From: an uncultured Serinicoccus sp.
Lineage (GTDB): Bacteria; Actinomycetota; Actinomycetes; Actinomycetales; Dermatophilaceae
Length of the DNA stretch: 64,000 nucleotides
NCBI RefSeq assembly: GCF_947487915.1
Contig: NZ_CANKYH010000010.1
Coordinates: 1-64,000 of the forward strand
Direction of reading: 5' to 3'
Below the pieces are notes generated by a model. It saw only the letters and a list, made by a program, of their open reading frames with translations, ran no database searches and had not been told where the DNA came from. The position numbers and the translations under genes are program-made. Positions 52,082-60,479 of this stretch are shown in pieces. Numbering within the stretch: the stretch's first letter is position 1; every line of letters starts with the position of its first letter.

Positions 52082-53467
52082 TCAGCGCTTGGGCTGCTTG
52101 CGGAAGTCCTCGCCGAGGTACTCCAGGGCCAGCCGGGCGTACACCTGCTGCTCGGTCACCGTGCGCTCGGAGCGGTCACGACCCACGAAGCTCACCGCCC
52201 AGTGCAGCAGCGTGGCCAGCTGGCTCTTGAAGCCGATGATGTAGAAAAGGTGCACGGCCAGCCACGCGACCCAGGCCGGGTAGCCGGTGAGTTCGATCCT
52301 GCCCCGCTTCATCACCGCGCGGAAGCGGGAGATCGTGGCCATCGAGCCCTTGTCGAAGTACTCGAACGCCTGGCCGGTCTCCTCCCCGCGGAGCCGTCGC
52401 AGGATCTGGTCGGCCACGTGCCGGGCCTCCTGGATCGCGCCCTGGGCCACCCCGGGGACCCCGTCGACCGCGGCCAGGTCGCCCACCACGAAGACCTCCG
52501 GGTGCCCCGGCAGGGTGAGGTCCGGCTGGACCTTGACGCGTCCGGAGCGGTCGAGCTCGGCGCCCGCCTGCTCGGCGACCTTGCGGCCCAGCGGGTTGCC
52601 CTGCACGCCGGCGGCCCACACCTTGGTCTGCGCCTCGATGCGCTCCTGGCTGCCGTCCTCGGTGGACTCCAGGACGACGCCGCCCTCGTCGACGTCGACA
52701 ACCTTGCGGCCGAGCTTCACCTCGATACCGAGGTCGGTCAGGCTGCGCTCGGTCTTCGCCGCCAGGCTGTCGCCGAAGGGCGCGAGCACCTTGTCCACGG
52801 CGTCCACGAGGATGATCCGCGCCTGCGTGGGGTCGATGTGGCGGAACTCCTTGCGCAGCGTGCGCTTGCTCAGCTCGGCCAGCTGGCCGGCCATCTCCAC
52901 GCCGGTGGGCCCGGCACCCACGACGACGAAGGTGAGCAGCCGGCGCACGTCGTCCTCCCGCCCGGCGGCGGCCGCGAGCTCGGCGAGCTCGAAGGCACCG
53001 TAGATGCGCCCGCGCAGCTCCAGGGCGTCGTCGATCGACTTCATCCCGGGGGCGTACTCGGCGAAGTGCGGGCTGCCGAACCACGACTGGTTGGCGCCGG
53101 CCGCGAGGATGAGGCTGTCGTAGTCGTAGACCATGTCCTCGCCGGCCGTGACCGCGGTCACCGAGCGCTCGTGGATGTCGATGTTCTTGACGTCGCCCAG
53201 CATCACCGTCACGTTGTCCTGGCTGGCGAGCACGTCCCGCGTCGGCGGGGCGATGACGCCCTCGGAGAGGATGCCGGTCGCGACCTGGTAGAGCAGCGGC
53301 TGGAAGAGGTGGTGGCCGGTGCGGGCCACCATGAGCACCTGCACAGCCGGGTCGGACAGCGCCTTGGTGGCGAACAACCCGCCGAAGCCGGAGCCGATGA
53401 TGAGAACGCGGTGGGGGCGGGAGACGGACGGCTGGGGCGCCGGGGCGGACGTCTGGGGAGTGCTCAT
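52082..53467 (-). CDS. ndh: Type II NADH dehydrogenase (NDH-2)
   Basis: A 461-residue peripheral flavoprotein that passes electrons from NADH to quinone without pumping protons. FAD motif VLIIGSGFGGLFATKAL, NAD motif VVVGAGPTGVEMAGQLAEL, and GDLAAVDGVPGVAQGAIQEARHVADQI near the quinone side. A C-terminal amphipathic hydrophobic helix (VAWLAVHLFYIIGF) anchors it to the membrane. ATG 53467 chosen; TTCACT six bases upstream is a weak -10. Confidence 0.93.
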   Translation of the reverse strand: MSTPQTSAPAPQPSVSRPHRVLIIGSGFGGLFATKALSDPAVQVLMVARTGHHLFQPLLYQVATGILSEGVIAPPTRDVLASQDNVTVMLGDVKNIDIHERSVTAVTAGEDMVYDYDSLILAAGANQSWFGSPHFAEYAPGMKSIDDALELRGRIYGAFELAELAAAAGREDDVRRLLTFVVVGAGPTGVEMAGQLAELSKRTLRKEFRHIDPTQARIILVDAVDKVLAPFGDSLAAKTERSLTDLGIEVKLGRKVVDVDEGGVVLESTEDGSQERIEAQTKVWAAGVQGNPLGRKVAEQAGAELDRSGRVKVQPDLTLPGHPEVFVVGDLAAVDGVPGVAQGAIQEARHVADQILRRLRGEETGQAFEYFDKGSMATISRFRAVMKRGRIELTGYPAWVAWLAVHLFYIIGFKSQLATLLHWAVSFVGRDRSERTVTEQQVYARLALEYLGEDFRKQPKR

Positions 53468-53566
53468 ATGTCTAGTGAACAACAGATCCGCACCGCAGGA
53501 TTCCGCCGCAGCCACCGCGTGCCCGCGGAGACGACGAGACGTTGCTCACGGTGGGAGGATGGGGCG

Positions 53567-54562
53567 ATGAGCTCGTTGGAGACGCGCCCGGACGAGGTGG
53601 CCTGCGGGGACGGACCGGCCCCGGAGGGGTCGGTAACCGTCCTCGCCCCCCGCGAGGTGCCGCTGGGCGGACCCCGGGCCATGCGGGTGCGTCGCACCCT
53701 CCCCGCCCGCGGACGGACCATGATCGGGGCCTGGTGCTTCGTCGACCACTACGGTCCCGACGAGGTGGGGCGGTCCGGCGGGATGGTCGTGCCCCCGCAC
53801 CCGCACACCGCCCTGCAGACGGTCTCCTGGCTGTTCAGCGGGGAGATCGAGCACCGCGACTCCACGGGGGCGCACGCCGTCGTCCGCCCGGGGGAGCTCA
53901 ACCTCATGACGGCCGGCCGGGGGGTCTGCCACTCCGAGGTGTCCGTCACCGGTGACGAACCCCACCTGCAGGTGCTCCACGGCGCCCAGCTGTGGGTCGC
54001 GCTGCCGGCCGCCGACGCCGGGGTGGACCCGGGGTTCCAGCACCATGCGCCGCAGCCGCGGGCCGTCCGCGGCGGGCGCGTGAGCGTCTTCCTGGGGGCC
54101 CTCGGGGTCGACGGGGAGCAGACCCGCTCGCCGGTGCCGACGTATACCCCGCTGCTGGGCGCGGAGATCGTCCTGGACCCCGGAGCGCGGCTCCGGCTCA
54201 CGGTCGACGCCGAGCACGAGCACGGGGTGCTCGTCGACCACGGCCGGGTGGGGGTCGGGGAGACGGAGCTCGAGCGCGCCGAGCTGGGCTACCTCGCGCC
54301 GGGTCGCGCGGAGCTCGAGCTCGCCGCGGGTGCCGACGGCGCCCGGGTGCTGCTGCTCGGGGGGCCGCCGTTCGGCGAGCAGATCGTCATGTGGTGGAAC
54401 TTCATCGGCCGCTCCCACGAGGAGGTCGTCCAGGCGCGCGAGCAGTGGCAGGCCGAGCTCGGGCACGACCCCGAGGGCCGGTTCGGGGCCTTCCCCTACC
54501 CCGGCGGGGACTCCCTCCCGGCCCCCGAGCTGCCGCAGGTGCGGCTGCGCCCCCGGGGCTGA
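53567..54562 (+). CDS. Pirin family protein
   Basis: A 331-residue bicupin. The pirin N-terminal cupin has GAWCFVDHYGPDE, metal ligands in PPHPHTALQTVSWLFSGEIEHRDS and the Glu/His in RGVCHSEVSV; the C-terminal domain has LLLGGPPFGEQIVMWWNFIGRSHEEV. Some pirins are quercetin dioxygenases, others regulators. GGAGGATGGGG precedes the ATG. The pabAB gene begins three bases after its stop, so the two are likely cotranscribed. Confidence 0.92.
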   Translation: MSSLETRPDEVACGDGPAPEGSVTVLAPREVPLGGPRAMRVRRTLPARGRTMIGAWCFVDHYGPDEVGRSGGMVVPPHPHTALQTVSWLFSGEIEHRDSTGAHAVVRPGELNLMTAGRGVCHSEVSVTGDEPHLQVLHGAQLWVALPAADAGVDPGFQHHAPQPRAVRGGRVSVFLGALGVDGEQTRSPVPTYTPLLGAEIVLDPGARLRLTVDAEHEHGVLVDHGRVGVGETELERAELGYLAPGRAELELAAGADGARVLLLGGPPFGEQIVMWWNFIGRSHEEVVQAREQWQAELGHDPEGRFGAFPYPGGDSLPAPELPQVRLRPRG

Positions 54563-54565
54563 GGC

Positions 54566-56737
54566 GTGGCGGGCGAGGTCCTGCTGATCGACCACCTCGA
54601 CAGCTTCACCTACAACCTGGCCGACCTGCTGCACCGCGTCCTGGGGCGGGCCCCCGTGCTGTGGCGGCACGACCACCCGGCCACGGCCCAGGATCTGCGG
54701 CGGTTCGCCGCGGTGGTCATCGGGCCCGGGCCGGGACGGCCTCAGGTCGACAGCGACCTGGGCCTGTCGGCGCTGGCGCTCCGCCAGCGGGAGGTCCCGG
54801 TGCTGGGGGTGTGCCTGGGCCACCAGGGCCTCGCCCACGTGGCGGGGGAGACGGTGGCGGAGATGAGCCTGACCCGGCACGGGATCGTCAGCCCGGTGGA
54901 GCACGACGGGCAGGGTCTCTTCGAGGGCGTGCCGTCGCCGCTGCAGGTCGTGCGGTACCACTCCCTCGAGGTGGTCGAGCCGCTGCGCTCGGCGCTGCAG
55001 GTCACCGCCCGGGCCGTCGACGACGGCTGCGTCATGGCGCTGGCGGACCCCGACCGGCCGTTCTGGGGCGTGCAGTTCCACCCCGAGTCGGTCCTGTCCG
55101 AGCACGGGGAGCGCGTCGTGGCGAACTTCCTGGCGCTGGCCGGCGTCCGGGCGGCGGCGGACGCGAGCGGGGCCGTGGTCGCCGTCGGCGACACGTTGCG
55201 GCCGCAGGAGCACCGCCGCGGGGGACGCCCGGTGCGGTTGCGGGCCCGGCTGCTGCGCGAGGACGCGGACCGGGTGCCCGCCCCCGACCTGCACGAGCGC
55301 CTCGTCGGCCGGTCGTCGAGCTCGGTCTGGCTGGACTCCTCGGACGGCAGCGGCTGGTCGCTGCTCGCCGACGGGCGCGGACCGCTGTCCCGGGAGCTGA
55401 CCCACCGGGTGGGCGAGGGGGCGCCGCTGCTGGACCGGGTGGACGCCGAGCTGGACGCGTGGGCGCTGGAGGTCACGGACGAGCGGCCGGGGGAGGTGCC
55501 GTGGCGGCCCGGGCTCGTCGGCTGGATCGGCTACGAGGTCAAGGCCGAGACCGGCGCCGACCCGGCCGGGCGGCACCGCTCGCCGTGGCCGGACGCCTGG
55601 CTGCTCCTCGTCGACCGCGGGGTGGTGCTCGACCACCGCACCGACCGGGTGTGGGCGGTGTGGATCGAGGACGCGTCGACCGCCGGCGAGCAGGGGCGGT
55701 GGGCCGACGAGGTGGGTTCGGTCCTGGAGGCGGCCATCGAGCCGCCGGCGGCACCCGAGCCGCTGGCGGCGCCACCCGAGCCGCCGGTGTCACCCTCCGT
55801 CGACCGGGTGGGCAGGCATCCCGCACCCGCCACCCCGGCCTGGACCCCGGAGGACGACGAGGCCGGCTACCTCGCCAAGGTGCGCCTCGCCCAGGCCCAG
55901 ATCGCGCGCGGCGAGTCCTACGAGATCTGTCTCACCACGGCATACCGGACGAGCGCGCCGGACCTCGACGAGGGCGAGCTCTACCGGGCGCTGCGGGAGG
56001 TGTCGCCGGTGCCGCACGGGGCCTGGCTGCGCGCGCCCGGCCTCAGCGTGCTGAGCGGCTCGCCCGAGCGCTTCGTGTCGGTCGACGCCGGCACCGGGAC
56101 CGTCGAGGCGCGGCCGATCAAGGGCACCCGCCCCCGCGGGGGCAGCGCCGAGCAGGACGCCGCGCTCGCCGCCGAACTCGCGACCGCGGTCAAGGACCGG
56201 GCCGAGAACCTCATGATCGTGGACCTCCTGCGCAACGACCTGCACCGCGTGTGCCGCTCGGGCAGCGTGCACGTCCCGCAGCTGTGCGCGGTCGAGACCT
56301 ACGCGACCGTGCACCAGCTCGTCTCGACGGTCCGCGGCGCGCTGGCCCCGCGCATGGGGCCGACGGACGTGCTGCGGGCCTGCTTCCCCGGCGGGTCGAT
56401 GACCGGGGCACCCAAGGTGCGCACGATGGAGATCCTCGACGACCTCGAGGGACGGGCTCGCGGGGTCTACGCGGGGACGATCGGGTGGATCGGGCTGGAC
56501 GGGTCGATGGACACCTCGATCGTCATCCGGACACTCACCCGGGGGCCGGACGGGGAGCTCGCCTTCGGCGTGGGCGGTGCGGTCACCGCGCTCTCGGACC
56601 CGCGGGAGGAGTATGCCGAGACACGCGCCAAGGCGCAGGCGATGCTGCGGGCGGTCGACCGGGCAGCGGCCGCGGCGAGGACGGGGCGGACGGGGGAGCG
56701 GCCGGGAGCGGTCAGTCCGGCTGGTCGGGCCCGATGA
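54566..56737 (+). CDS. pabAB: Aminodeoxychorismate synthase, fused PabA-PabB
   Basis: A 723-residue fusion supplying 4-amino-4-deoxychorismate for folate. The N-terminal glutaminase has LLIDHLDSFTYNLADLLHRV, VCLGHQG (Cys) and QFHPES (His-Glu). After a linker, the chorismate domain has SYEICLTTAYRT, SGSPERFVSVD, PIKGTRPRG (the PabB-type KGT motif), DRAENLMIVDLLRND, ACFPGGSMTGAPK and GTIGWIG. GTG start next to the pirin stop. Its last 26 bases overlap the convergent small gene. No pabC neighbour. Confidence 0.93.
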   Translation: MAGEVLLIDHLDSFTYNLADLLHRVLGRAPVLWRHDHPATAQDLRRFAAVVIGPGPGRPQVDSDLGLSALALRQREVPVLGVCLGHQGLAHVAGETVAEMSLTRHGIVSPVEHDGQGLFEGVPSPLQVVRYHSLEVVEPLRSALQVTARAVDDGCVMALADPDRPFWGVQFHPESVLSEHGERVVANFLALAGVRAAADASGAVVAVGDTLRPQEHRRGGRPVRLRARLLREDADRVPAPDLHERLVGRSSSSVWLDSSDGSGWSLLADGRGPLSRELTHRVGEGAPLLDRVDAELDAWALEVTDERPGEVPWRPGLVGWIGYEVKAETGADPAGRHRSPWPDAWLLLVDRGVVLDHRTDRVWAVWIEDASTAGEQGRWADEVGSVLEAAIEPPAAPEPLAAPPEPPVSPSVDRVGRHPAPATPAWTPEDDEAGYLAKVRLAQAQIARGESYEICLTTAYRTSAPDLDEGELYRALREVSPVPHGAWLRAPGLSVLSGSPERFVSVDAGTGTVEARPIKGTRPRGGSAEQDAALAAELATAVKDRAENLMIVDLLRNDLHRVCRSGSVHVPQLCAVETYATVHQLVSTVRGALAPRMGPTDVLRACFPGGSMTGAPKVRTMEILDDLEGRARGVYAGTIGWIGLDGSMDTSIVIRTLTRGPDGELAFGVGGAVTALSDPREEYAETRAKAQAMLRAVDRAAAAARTGRTGERPGAVSPAGRAR

Positions 56738-57092
56738 GCCAGATGCGGATCGGCTCCCTCCCGGGCACTCCTGCCAGGGTGAGGAGGAGGCCGTCCTCGC
56801 GCTGCTCCCAGCCGGAGACGGTCACGGCGTGGCGGTCGTGCAGGGCGCGCATCACGCGACTGAGGTCGCCCGGGGCGGCGCCGCCGACGAGGAAGGTGGT
56901 GGAGTCGGCCAGCCGCAGCCGACCGACGCCCTGGATGGGCCCCGGCGTGATCCCGCGGACCGGCACGCGGCGCGCGACGAGCCCCGGCAGCTGCAGCTGC
57001 AGGTGCCGGCTCAGGCGCAGCTGGGCCGCCGCCTCGTCCCGGCGGTCCCATCGCTCCCGCTCGGGGTCGCTGGGCAGGTCGTCCCATGCCAT
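56712..57092 (-). CDS. Hypothetical protein
   Basis: A 126-residue soluble protein with no family I recognise: MAWDDLPSDPERERWDRRDEA, a mixed core RVPVRGITPGPIQGVGRLRLADSTTFLVGG and a C-terminal alpha-beta part (GDLSRVMRALHDRHAVTVSGWEQREDGLLLTL). Start ATG 57092 is only 32 bases from the divergent aldo/keto reductase start. CACACT six bases upstream is a weak -10. The 3' end overlaps pabAB by 26 bases. Confidence 0.7.
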   Translation of the reverse strand: MAWDDLPSDPERERWDRRDEAAAQLRLSRHLQLQLPGLVARRVPVRGITPGPIQGVGRLRLADSTTFLVGGAAPGDLSRVMRALHDRHAVTVSGWEQREDGLLLTLAGVPGREPIRIWLIGPDQPD

Positions 57093-57124
57093 GCCCCCAG
57101 TGTGCCCGACGTATCGTGGGATGC

Positions 57125-57967
57125 ATGACGAGTCAGCCAACGATCACCCTCAGCCCCGACGTCACCATCCCCCAGCTGGGGTTCGGCACCTTCCAGGTGG
57201 ACGAGAAGGAGACCCAGCGGGTCGTGGAGGCTGCGCTGGAGGCGGGCTACCGGCACATCGACACCGCTGCGGGTTACTACAACGAGGCCGGCGTCGGCGC
57301 GGCCCTGCGGGCCAGCGGGCTGGCCCGGGACGAGGTCTTCCTCACCACCAAGCTGCGCAACGGCGACCAGGGGCGCGAGCGGACGAGGGCGGCCTTCGAG
57401 AACTCGCGCGAGGCGCTCGGGGTGGACGCCGTGGACCTCTACCTCATCCATTGGCCGGTGCCCAGCAAGGGGCTCGCGTCGCAGACCTGGGAGGTCTTCG
57501 AGGAGCTGCAGGCGGAGGGCGCGGTCCGAGCGATCGGCGTGTCCAACTTCCTCCCCGACCACCTCGCCGAGCTGTTGAAGGACGCATCGGTGACGCCCGC
57601 GGTCAACCAGATCGAGGTCCACCCCTCCTTCCAGCAGCCGCACACCCAGCGTGCCTCCCGCGAGGCCGGGCTGGCGGTCGAGGCCTACGCGCCCATCGGC
57701 CAGGGCGCCGACCTCGAGCTCGCGCCGGTGGCGGACGCAGCGCAGGCGCACGGCGTGAGCCCGGCCCAGGTGGTCATCCGCTGGCACCTCCAGGAGGGCC
57801 GCATCGTCATCCCCAAGTCCGCGACCCCGGAGCGCATCGTCTCCAACGCCGACGTCTTCGGCTTCGAGCTCGACGAGGCGCAGATGAGCGCGATCAGCGG
57901 TCTCGACACGGACGAGCGGATGTTCCCGGACCCGCAGACCGCGGACTTCACGCAGTTCCGCAGCTGA
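57125..57967 (+). CDS. Aldo/keto reductase
   Basis: A 280-residue NADPH-dependent (beta/alpha)8 reductase of the 2,5-diketo-gluconate reductase-like branch. Catalytic residues: Asp and Tyr in HIDTAAGYYNEAGVG, Lys in FLTTKL, His in YLIHWPVP. Cofactor loop IPKSATPERIVSNADVF. TATCGT seven bases before the ATG makes the mRNA leaderless and sets the start. Substrate unknown. Confidence 0.93.
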   Translation: MTSQPTITLSPDVTIPQLGFGTFQVDEKETQRVVEAALEAGYRHIDTAAGYYNEAGVGAALRASGLARDEVFLTTKLRNGDQGRERTRAAFENSREALGVDAVDLYLIHWPVPSKGLASQTWEVFEELQAEGAVRAIGVSNFLPDHLAELLKDASVTPAVNQIEVHPSFQQPHTQRASREAGLAVEAYAPIGQGADLELAPVADAAQAHGVSPAQVVIRWHLQEGRIVIPKSATPERIVSNADVFGFELDEAQMSAISGLDTDERMFPDPQTADFTQFRS

Positions 57968-57977
57968 GCGCGCGGCT

Positions 57978-58018
57978 GGTGTGGTCCTGCGCGTCCGGTG
58001 TGGTCCGTTCGCGCGTCC
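57978..58018 (+). repeat. Tandem GGTGTGGTCC/GCGCGTCC repeat
   Basis: GGTGTGGTCCTGCGCGTCC (57978-57996) is followed by a second copy with three extra bases (57997-58018). The GCGCGTCCGG core is the reverse of the CCGGACGCGC motif found at 10833, 20345 and 45520. Confidence 0.7.
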
Positions 58019-58061
58019 GGGGTGCTCGTGGGCCGGGGTATGCCGTCCCCGGACATGACGA

Positions 58062-58130
58062 CGGCCCCGCCGGGTCACAGGTCCAGCGGGGCCGCGCTCA
58101 CCCCGGACCGGTTGCAGGCACGGTCCGGGG
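58062..58130. terminator. Two hairpins between convergent genes
   Basis: CGGCCCCGC (58062-58070) pairs with GCGGGGCCG (58086-58094), and CCCCGGACCG (58101-58110) with CGGTCCGGGG (58121-58130). Both are perfect and lie between the aldo/keto reductase and YceI genes. A third small hairpin (CCGGGG/CCCCGG) lies just upstream near 58035. Confidence 0.65.
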
Positions 58131-58144
58131 GAGTGTGGGGGAGA

Positions 58145-58711
58145 TCAGACGGACTTGATGGCCGAGATCTCGAACTCCAGGGTAACCTTCTCGGCGACCA
58201 GGACACCACCGGTCTCCAGCGCGGCGTTCCAGGTGAGGCCGAAGTCCTTGCGGTTGACGACGGTGGAGCCCTCGAAGCCGATGCGCTGGTTGCCGAACGG
58301 GTCGGTCGCGGCCCCAGCGTACTCGAAGTCGACGGTGACGGGGCGGGTGACGTCCTTGATGGTCAGGTCGCCCGTGACGCGCAGCGTGTCGTCGTCCACC
58401 GCGGTGACCTCGGTCGAGGTGAAGGTCATCGTGGGGTAGTTCTCGACGTCGAAGAAGTCCGGCGAGCGCAGGTGGCCGTCACGGTCCGCGGAGCGGGTGT
58501 CGACGGAGGCGACCTGCATGGTCAGCCGCACGGAGGCGTCCTGGAGGCCCGGGCCGGTGATGGCGCTGCCCTCGATGTCGTTGAAGGCGCCCCGGACCTT
58601 GGTCACCATGGCGTGCCGGGTCGAGAAGCCGACGCGGCTGTGCGAGGCGTCGATGGCGTAGCTGCCGTCGAGGTCGTGCAGGGACGTGGAGGTGGGGGTG
58701 ACGTCGGTCAT
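58145..58711 (-). CDS. YceI family protein
   Basis: A 188-residue lipocalin-like protein that binds polyisoprenoid-type lipids in relatives. YAIDASHSRVGFSTRHAMVTKVRGAF is the family opening, GHLRSPDFFDVENYPTMTFTST the central signature, and FGLTWNAALETGGVLVAEKVTLEFEI the end. No signal peptide, so this is the cytoplasmic actinobacterial form. AAGGA precedes the ATG. Divergent from a MarR gene, its likely regulator. Confidence 0.93.
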   Translation of the reverse strand: MTDVTPTSTSLHDLDGSYAIDASHSRVGFSTRHAMVTKVRGAFNDIEGSAITGPGLQDASVRLTMQVASVDTRSADRDGHLRSPDFFDVENYPTMTFTSTEVTAVDDDTLRVTGDLTIKDVTRPVTVDFEYAGAATDPFGNQRIGFEGSTVVNRKDFGLTWNAALETGGVLVAEKVTLEFEISAIKSV

Positions 58712-58795
58712 GAGGGGGTCCTTCTCGAGTAGTTGATCGGTCAACTGTCACTGTAGATGTTGGTGACGTGTCACGCAACTGCTAGTCTTGGGGGC
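58712..58795. promoter_or_regulatory. YceI-MarR divergent promoter region with two palindromes
   Basis: AGTTGATCGGTCAACT (58731-58746) and GTGACGTGTCAC (58763-58774) are perfect dyads. The MarR promoter TTGGTG (58760-58765) to TAGTCT (58783-58788), spacing 17, overlaps the second dyad, so MarR may repress itself there and control yceI through the first. Confidence 0.65.
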
Positions 58796-59263
58796 ATGCC
58801 CACCACTTCGACCGCCCCCTGGCTCGACGAGGACGAGATGCGCCTGTGGCGCGCCTGGCTGCGCGTGCAGACCGAGCTGCCGGCGGCCATGGGCCGGGCG
58901 CTGCACGAGGACAGCGACCTGTCGTTGCAGGACTTCGAGACCCTGGTGCGGCTCTCGGAGTCGGGGGAGGGTCGGCTGCGGGTGTCGGCGCTGGCCGACG
59001 AGATGCACTGGGAGCGCTCGAGGCTCTCGCACCACCTGCGCAGGATGGGTGCCCGCGGGCTGGTGGAGAAGGTCGAGTGCCCGGAGGACGGCCGCGGGTC
59101 GTTCGTGGTGCTGACCCCGGCCGGTCGGGAGGCCCTGGAGGGCGCGGCTCCGGACCACGTGCGCACGGTCCGTCAGGTCTTCCTCGACGGGATGAGCGCC
59201 CAGGAGCGTGAGGCTCTCCTGCGCGTGCTCACCCGCGTGCTGGACCGGGTGGGCCCGGCCTGA
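58796..59263 (+). CDS. MarR family transcriptional regulator
   Basis: A 155-residue winged-helix regulator. SLQDFETLVRLSESGEGRLRVSALADEMHWERSRLSHHLRRMGARGLVEKVECPEDGRGSFV-type core spans residues 40-105, with helical dimerisation ends. TAGTCT lies seven bases before the ATG, so the mRNA is leaderless. Its stop codon overlaps the end of the convergent SnoaL-like gene by 35 bases. Confidence 0.92.
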   Translation: MPTTSTAPWLDEDEMRLWRAWLRVQTELPAAMGRALHEDSDLSLQDFETLVRLSESGEGRLRVSALADEMHWERSRLSHHLRRMGARGLVEKVECPEDGRGSFVVLTPAGREALEGAAPDHVRTVRQVFLDGMSAQEREALLRVLTRVLDRVGPA

Positions 59264-59633
59264 GCTCACGGTCCGGGGCCGGCTCGATGGTCAGGCGCCG
59301 GATGACCCCGTAGTCGGTCAGGAACGTCTGGCGGAGGGTGGCGGTGCCGCCGGGGGAGCCTGCGTCGATGCGGACGAGGACCTCCACGGTCTGGTCGTCG
59401 CCGACCGCGTGACCGAGGAGCGTCGTGGTGTGCTCGACGGCCGTGGCCGACTCGACGACCCAGTCGGTGATCGCGTCGATGCCGGTGTGCGTCCTGCCGT
59501 CGTCGACCACCACCGCGTCCGGGGCGAAGAGCGCGGCGGCGTCGGCATACCGGCCGGCGTCGCGGGCGGCGAGGTAGGAGCGCACCAGTCCGGGGAGCTG
59601 GCGTTCCTGCTCGGGGTCGAGGGTGGGTGTCAC
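59229..59633 (-). CDS. SnoaL/NTF2-like protein
   Basis: A 134-residue alpha+beta barrel protein: LVRSYLAARDAGRYADAAALFAPDAVVVDDGRTHTGIDAITDWV is the SnoaL-like opening, followed by three or four strands. GTG start at 59633. Such proteins can be ketosteroid isomerase-like enzymes or binding proteins; no catalytic Asp/His set can be assigned with confidence. Confidence 0.8.
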   Translation of the reverse strand: MTPTLDPEQERQLPGLVRSYLAARDAGRYADAAALFAPDAVVVDDGRTHTGIDAITDWVVESATAVEHTTTLLGHAVGDDQTVEVLVRIDAGSPGGTATLRQTFLTDYGVIRRLTIEPAPDRELRPGPPGPARG

Positions 59634-59699
59634 GAGATCTCCTTCGTCGCTCGGGTCCCTCCCAGTATGGGCCGCCGGACCGACCAGGCCGGTGGTCGC

Positions 59700-59744
59700 T
59701 TGCGTTCGCTCAGTACCTAGTCTTACTATGTACCAGGTAGTAAG
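59700..59744 (+). promoter_or_regulatory. PadR operon promoter and operator
   Basis: TTGCGT (59700-59705) and TACTAT (59724-59729) are 18 bases apart. The dyad CTTACTA (59722-59728) / TAGTAAG (59738-59744) covers the -10 and start site, with an outer TACCT/AGGTA pair. This fits autorepression by the encoded PadR. Confidence 0.7.
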
Positions 59745-59769
59745 CAACACTGAGTAGATGGGAGCGACG

Positions 59770-60099
59770 GTGGGCAGGCAGTCGACGGAGATGCTCAAAG
59801 GCATCCTCGAGGGCATCGTCCTGGCCCTGCTGTCCACGCGTCCCGCCTACGGCTACGAGATCACCGCGCGCCTGCGCGACCAGGGGTTCACCGACCTCGC
59901 CGAGGGGACGGTGTACGCGTTGCTGATCCGCATCGAGCAGCGCGGCCTGGTCGACGTGGAGAAGGTGCCCTCGGAGAAGGGGCCGCCGCGCAAGGTCTTC
60001 ACCCTCAACGCCCGCGGGCGCGAGGACCTCGTCGAGTTCTGGAGGACCTGGAGCTTCCTCACCGAACGACTGGACCAGCTCCGAGAGGATGGTGCGTGA
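59770..60099 (+). CDS. PadR family transcriptional regulator
   Basis: A 109-residue short PadR protein: STEMLKGILEGIVLALLSTRPAYGYEITARLRDQGF, EGTVYALLIRIEQRGLVD, then KGPPRKVFTLNARG (wing). The GTG at 59770 has GGGAG five bases upstream and gives the usual N-terminus; an ATG at 59758 in frame is the alternative. It begins a four-gene set with DUF1048 and an ABC exporter, all joined by 4-base overlaps, and should repress it. Confidence 0.9.
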   Translation: MGRQSTEMLKGILEGIVLALLSTRPAYGYEITARLRDQGFTDLAEGTVYALLIRIEQRGLVDVEKVPSEKGPPRKVFTLNARGREDLVEFWRTWSFLTERLDQLREDGA

Positions 60100-60479
60100 G
60101 CATGGCGGCACGCTGGATCGAGACGGTGACCGGGCCGTGGTTGCAGAAGCGGCGGTACTGGCGGTACAAGGCCCGACGCCGGGACCTCCCGGCCCAGCAC
60201 CGCACGGCGGTCGAGGGGCTGGACCGGTATGTCGTGGTGACGGGCGGCATCGCCCACGGCGACGTGCTGGTGCAGATGCTGGAGGACCTCGTCGAGCTGT
60301 TCGAGCAGAGCGCGGCCGACGGTCTGTCGGTCACCGACGTCGTGGGGGCGGACCCGGTCGAGTTCGCCGAGACCTTCCTCGGCAACTACGACGACGCGCG
60401 GTGGGTCACCCACGAGAGGCGGCGGCTGGGCGAGACCATCGCCCGCGCCACCTCCCTCGAGCACGGAGCGCGGGGATGA
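60096..60479 (+). CDS. DUF1048 family protein
   Basis: A 127-residue helical protein. The GTG start overlaps the PadR stop (GTGA). The family core is EGLDRYVVVTGGIAHGDVLVQMLEDLVELFEQSAADGLSVTDVVGADPVEFAETFL. DUF1048 genes typically sit beside PadR regulators. Function unknown; possibly it modulates the regulator. Confidence 0.88.
   Translation: MSMAARWIETVTGPWLQKRRYWRYKARRRDLPAQHRTAVEGLDRYVVVTGGIAHGDVLVQMLEDLVELFEQSAADGLSVTDVVGADPVEFAETFLGNYDDARWVTHERRRLGETIARATSLEHGARG

Noticed and set aside
53992..58158. Very long open frame (about 1388 codons) on the plus strand
   Set aside because: It overlaps pirin, pabAB and the aldo/keto reductase in another frame and is Arg/Gly/Pro/Ala low complexity, a typical shadow of GC-rich genes.
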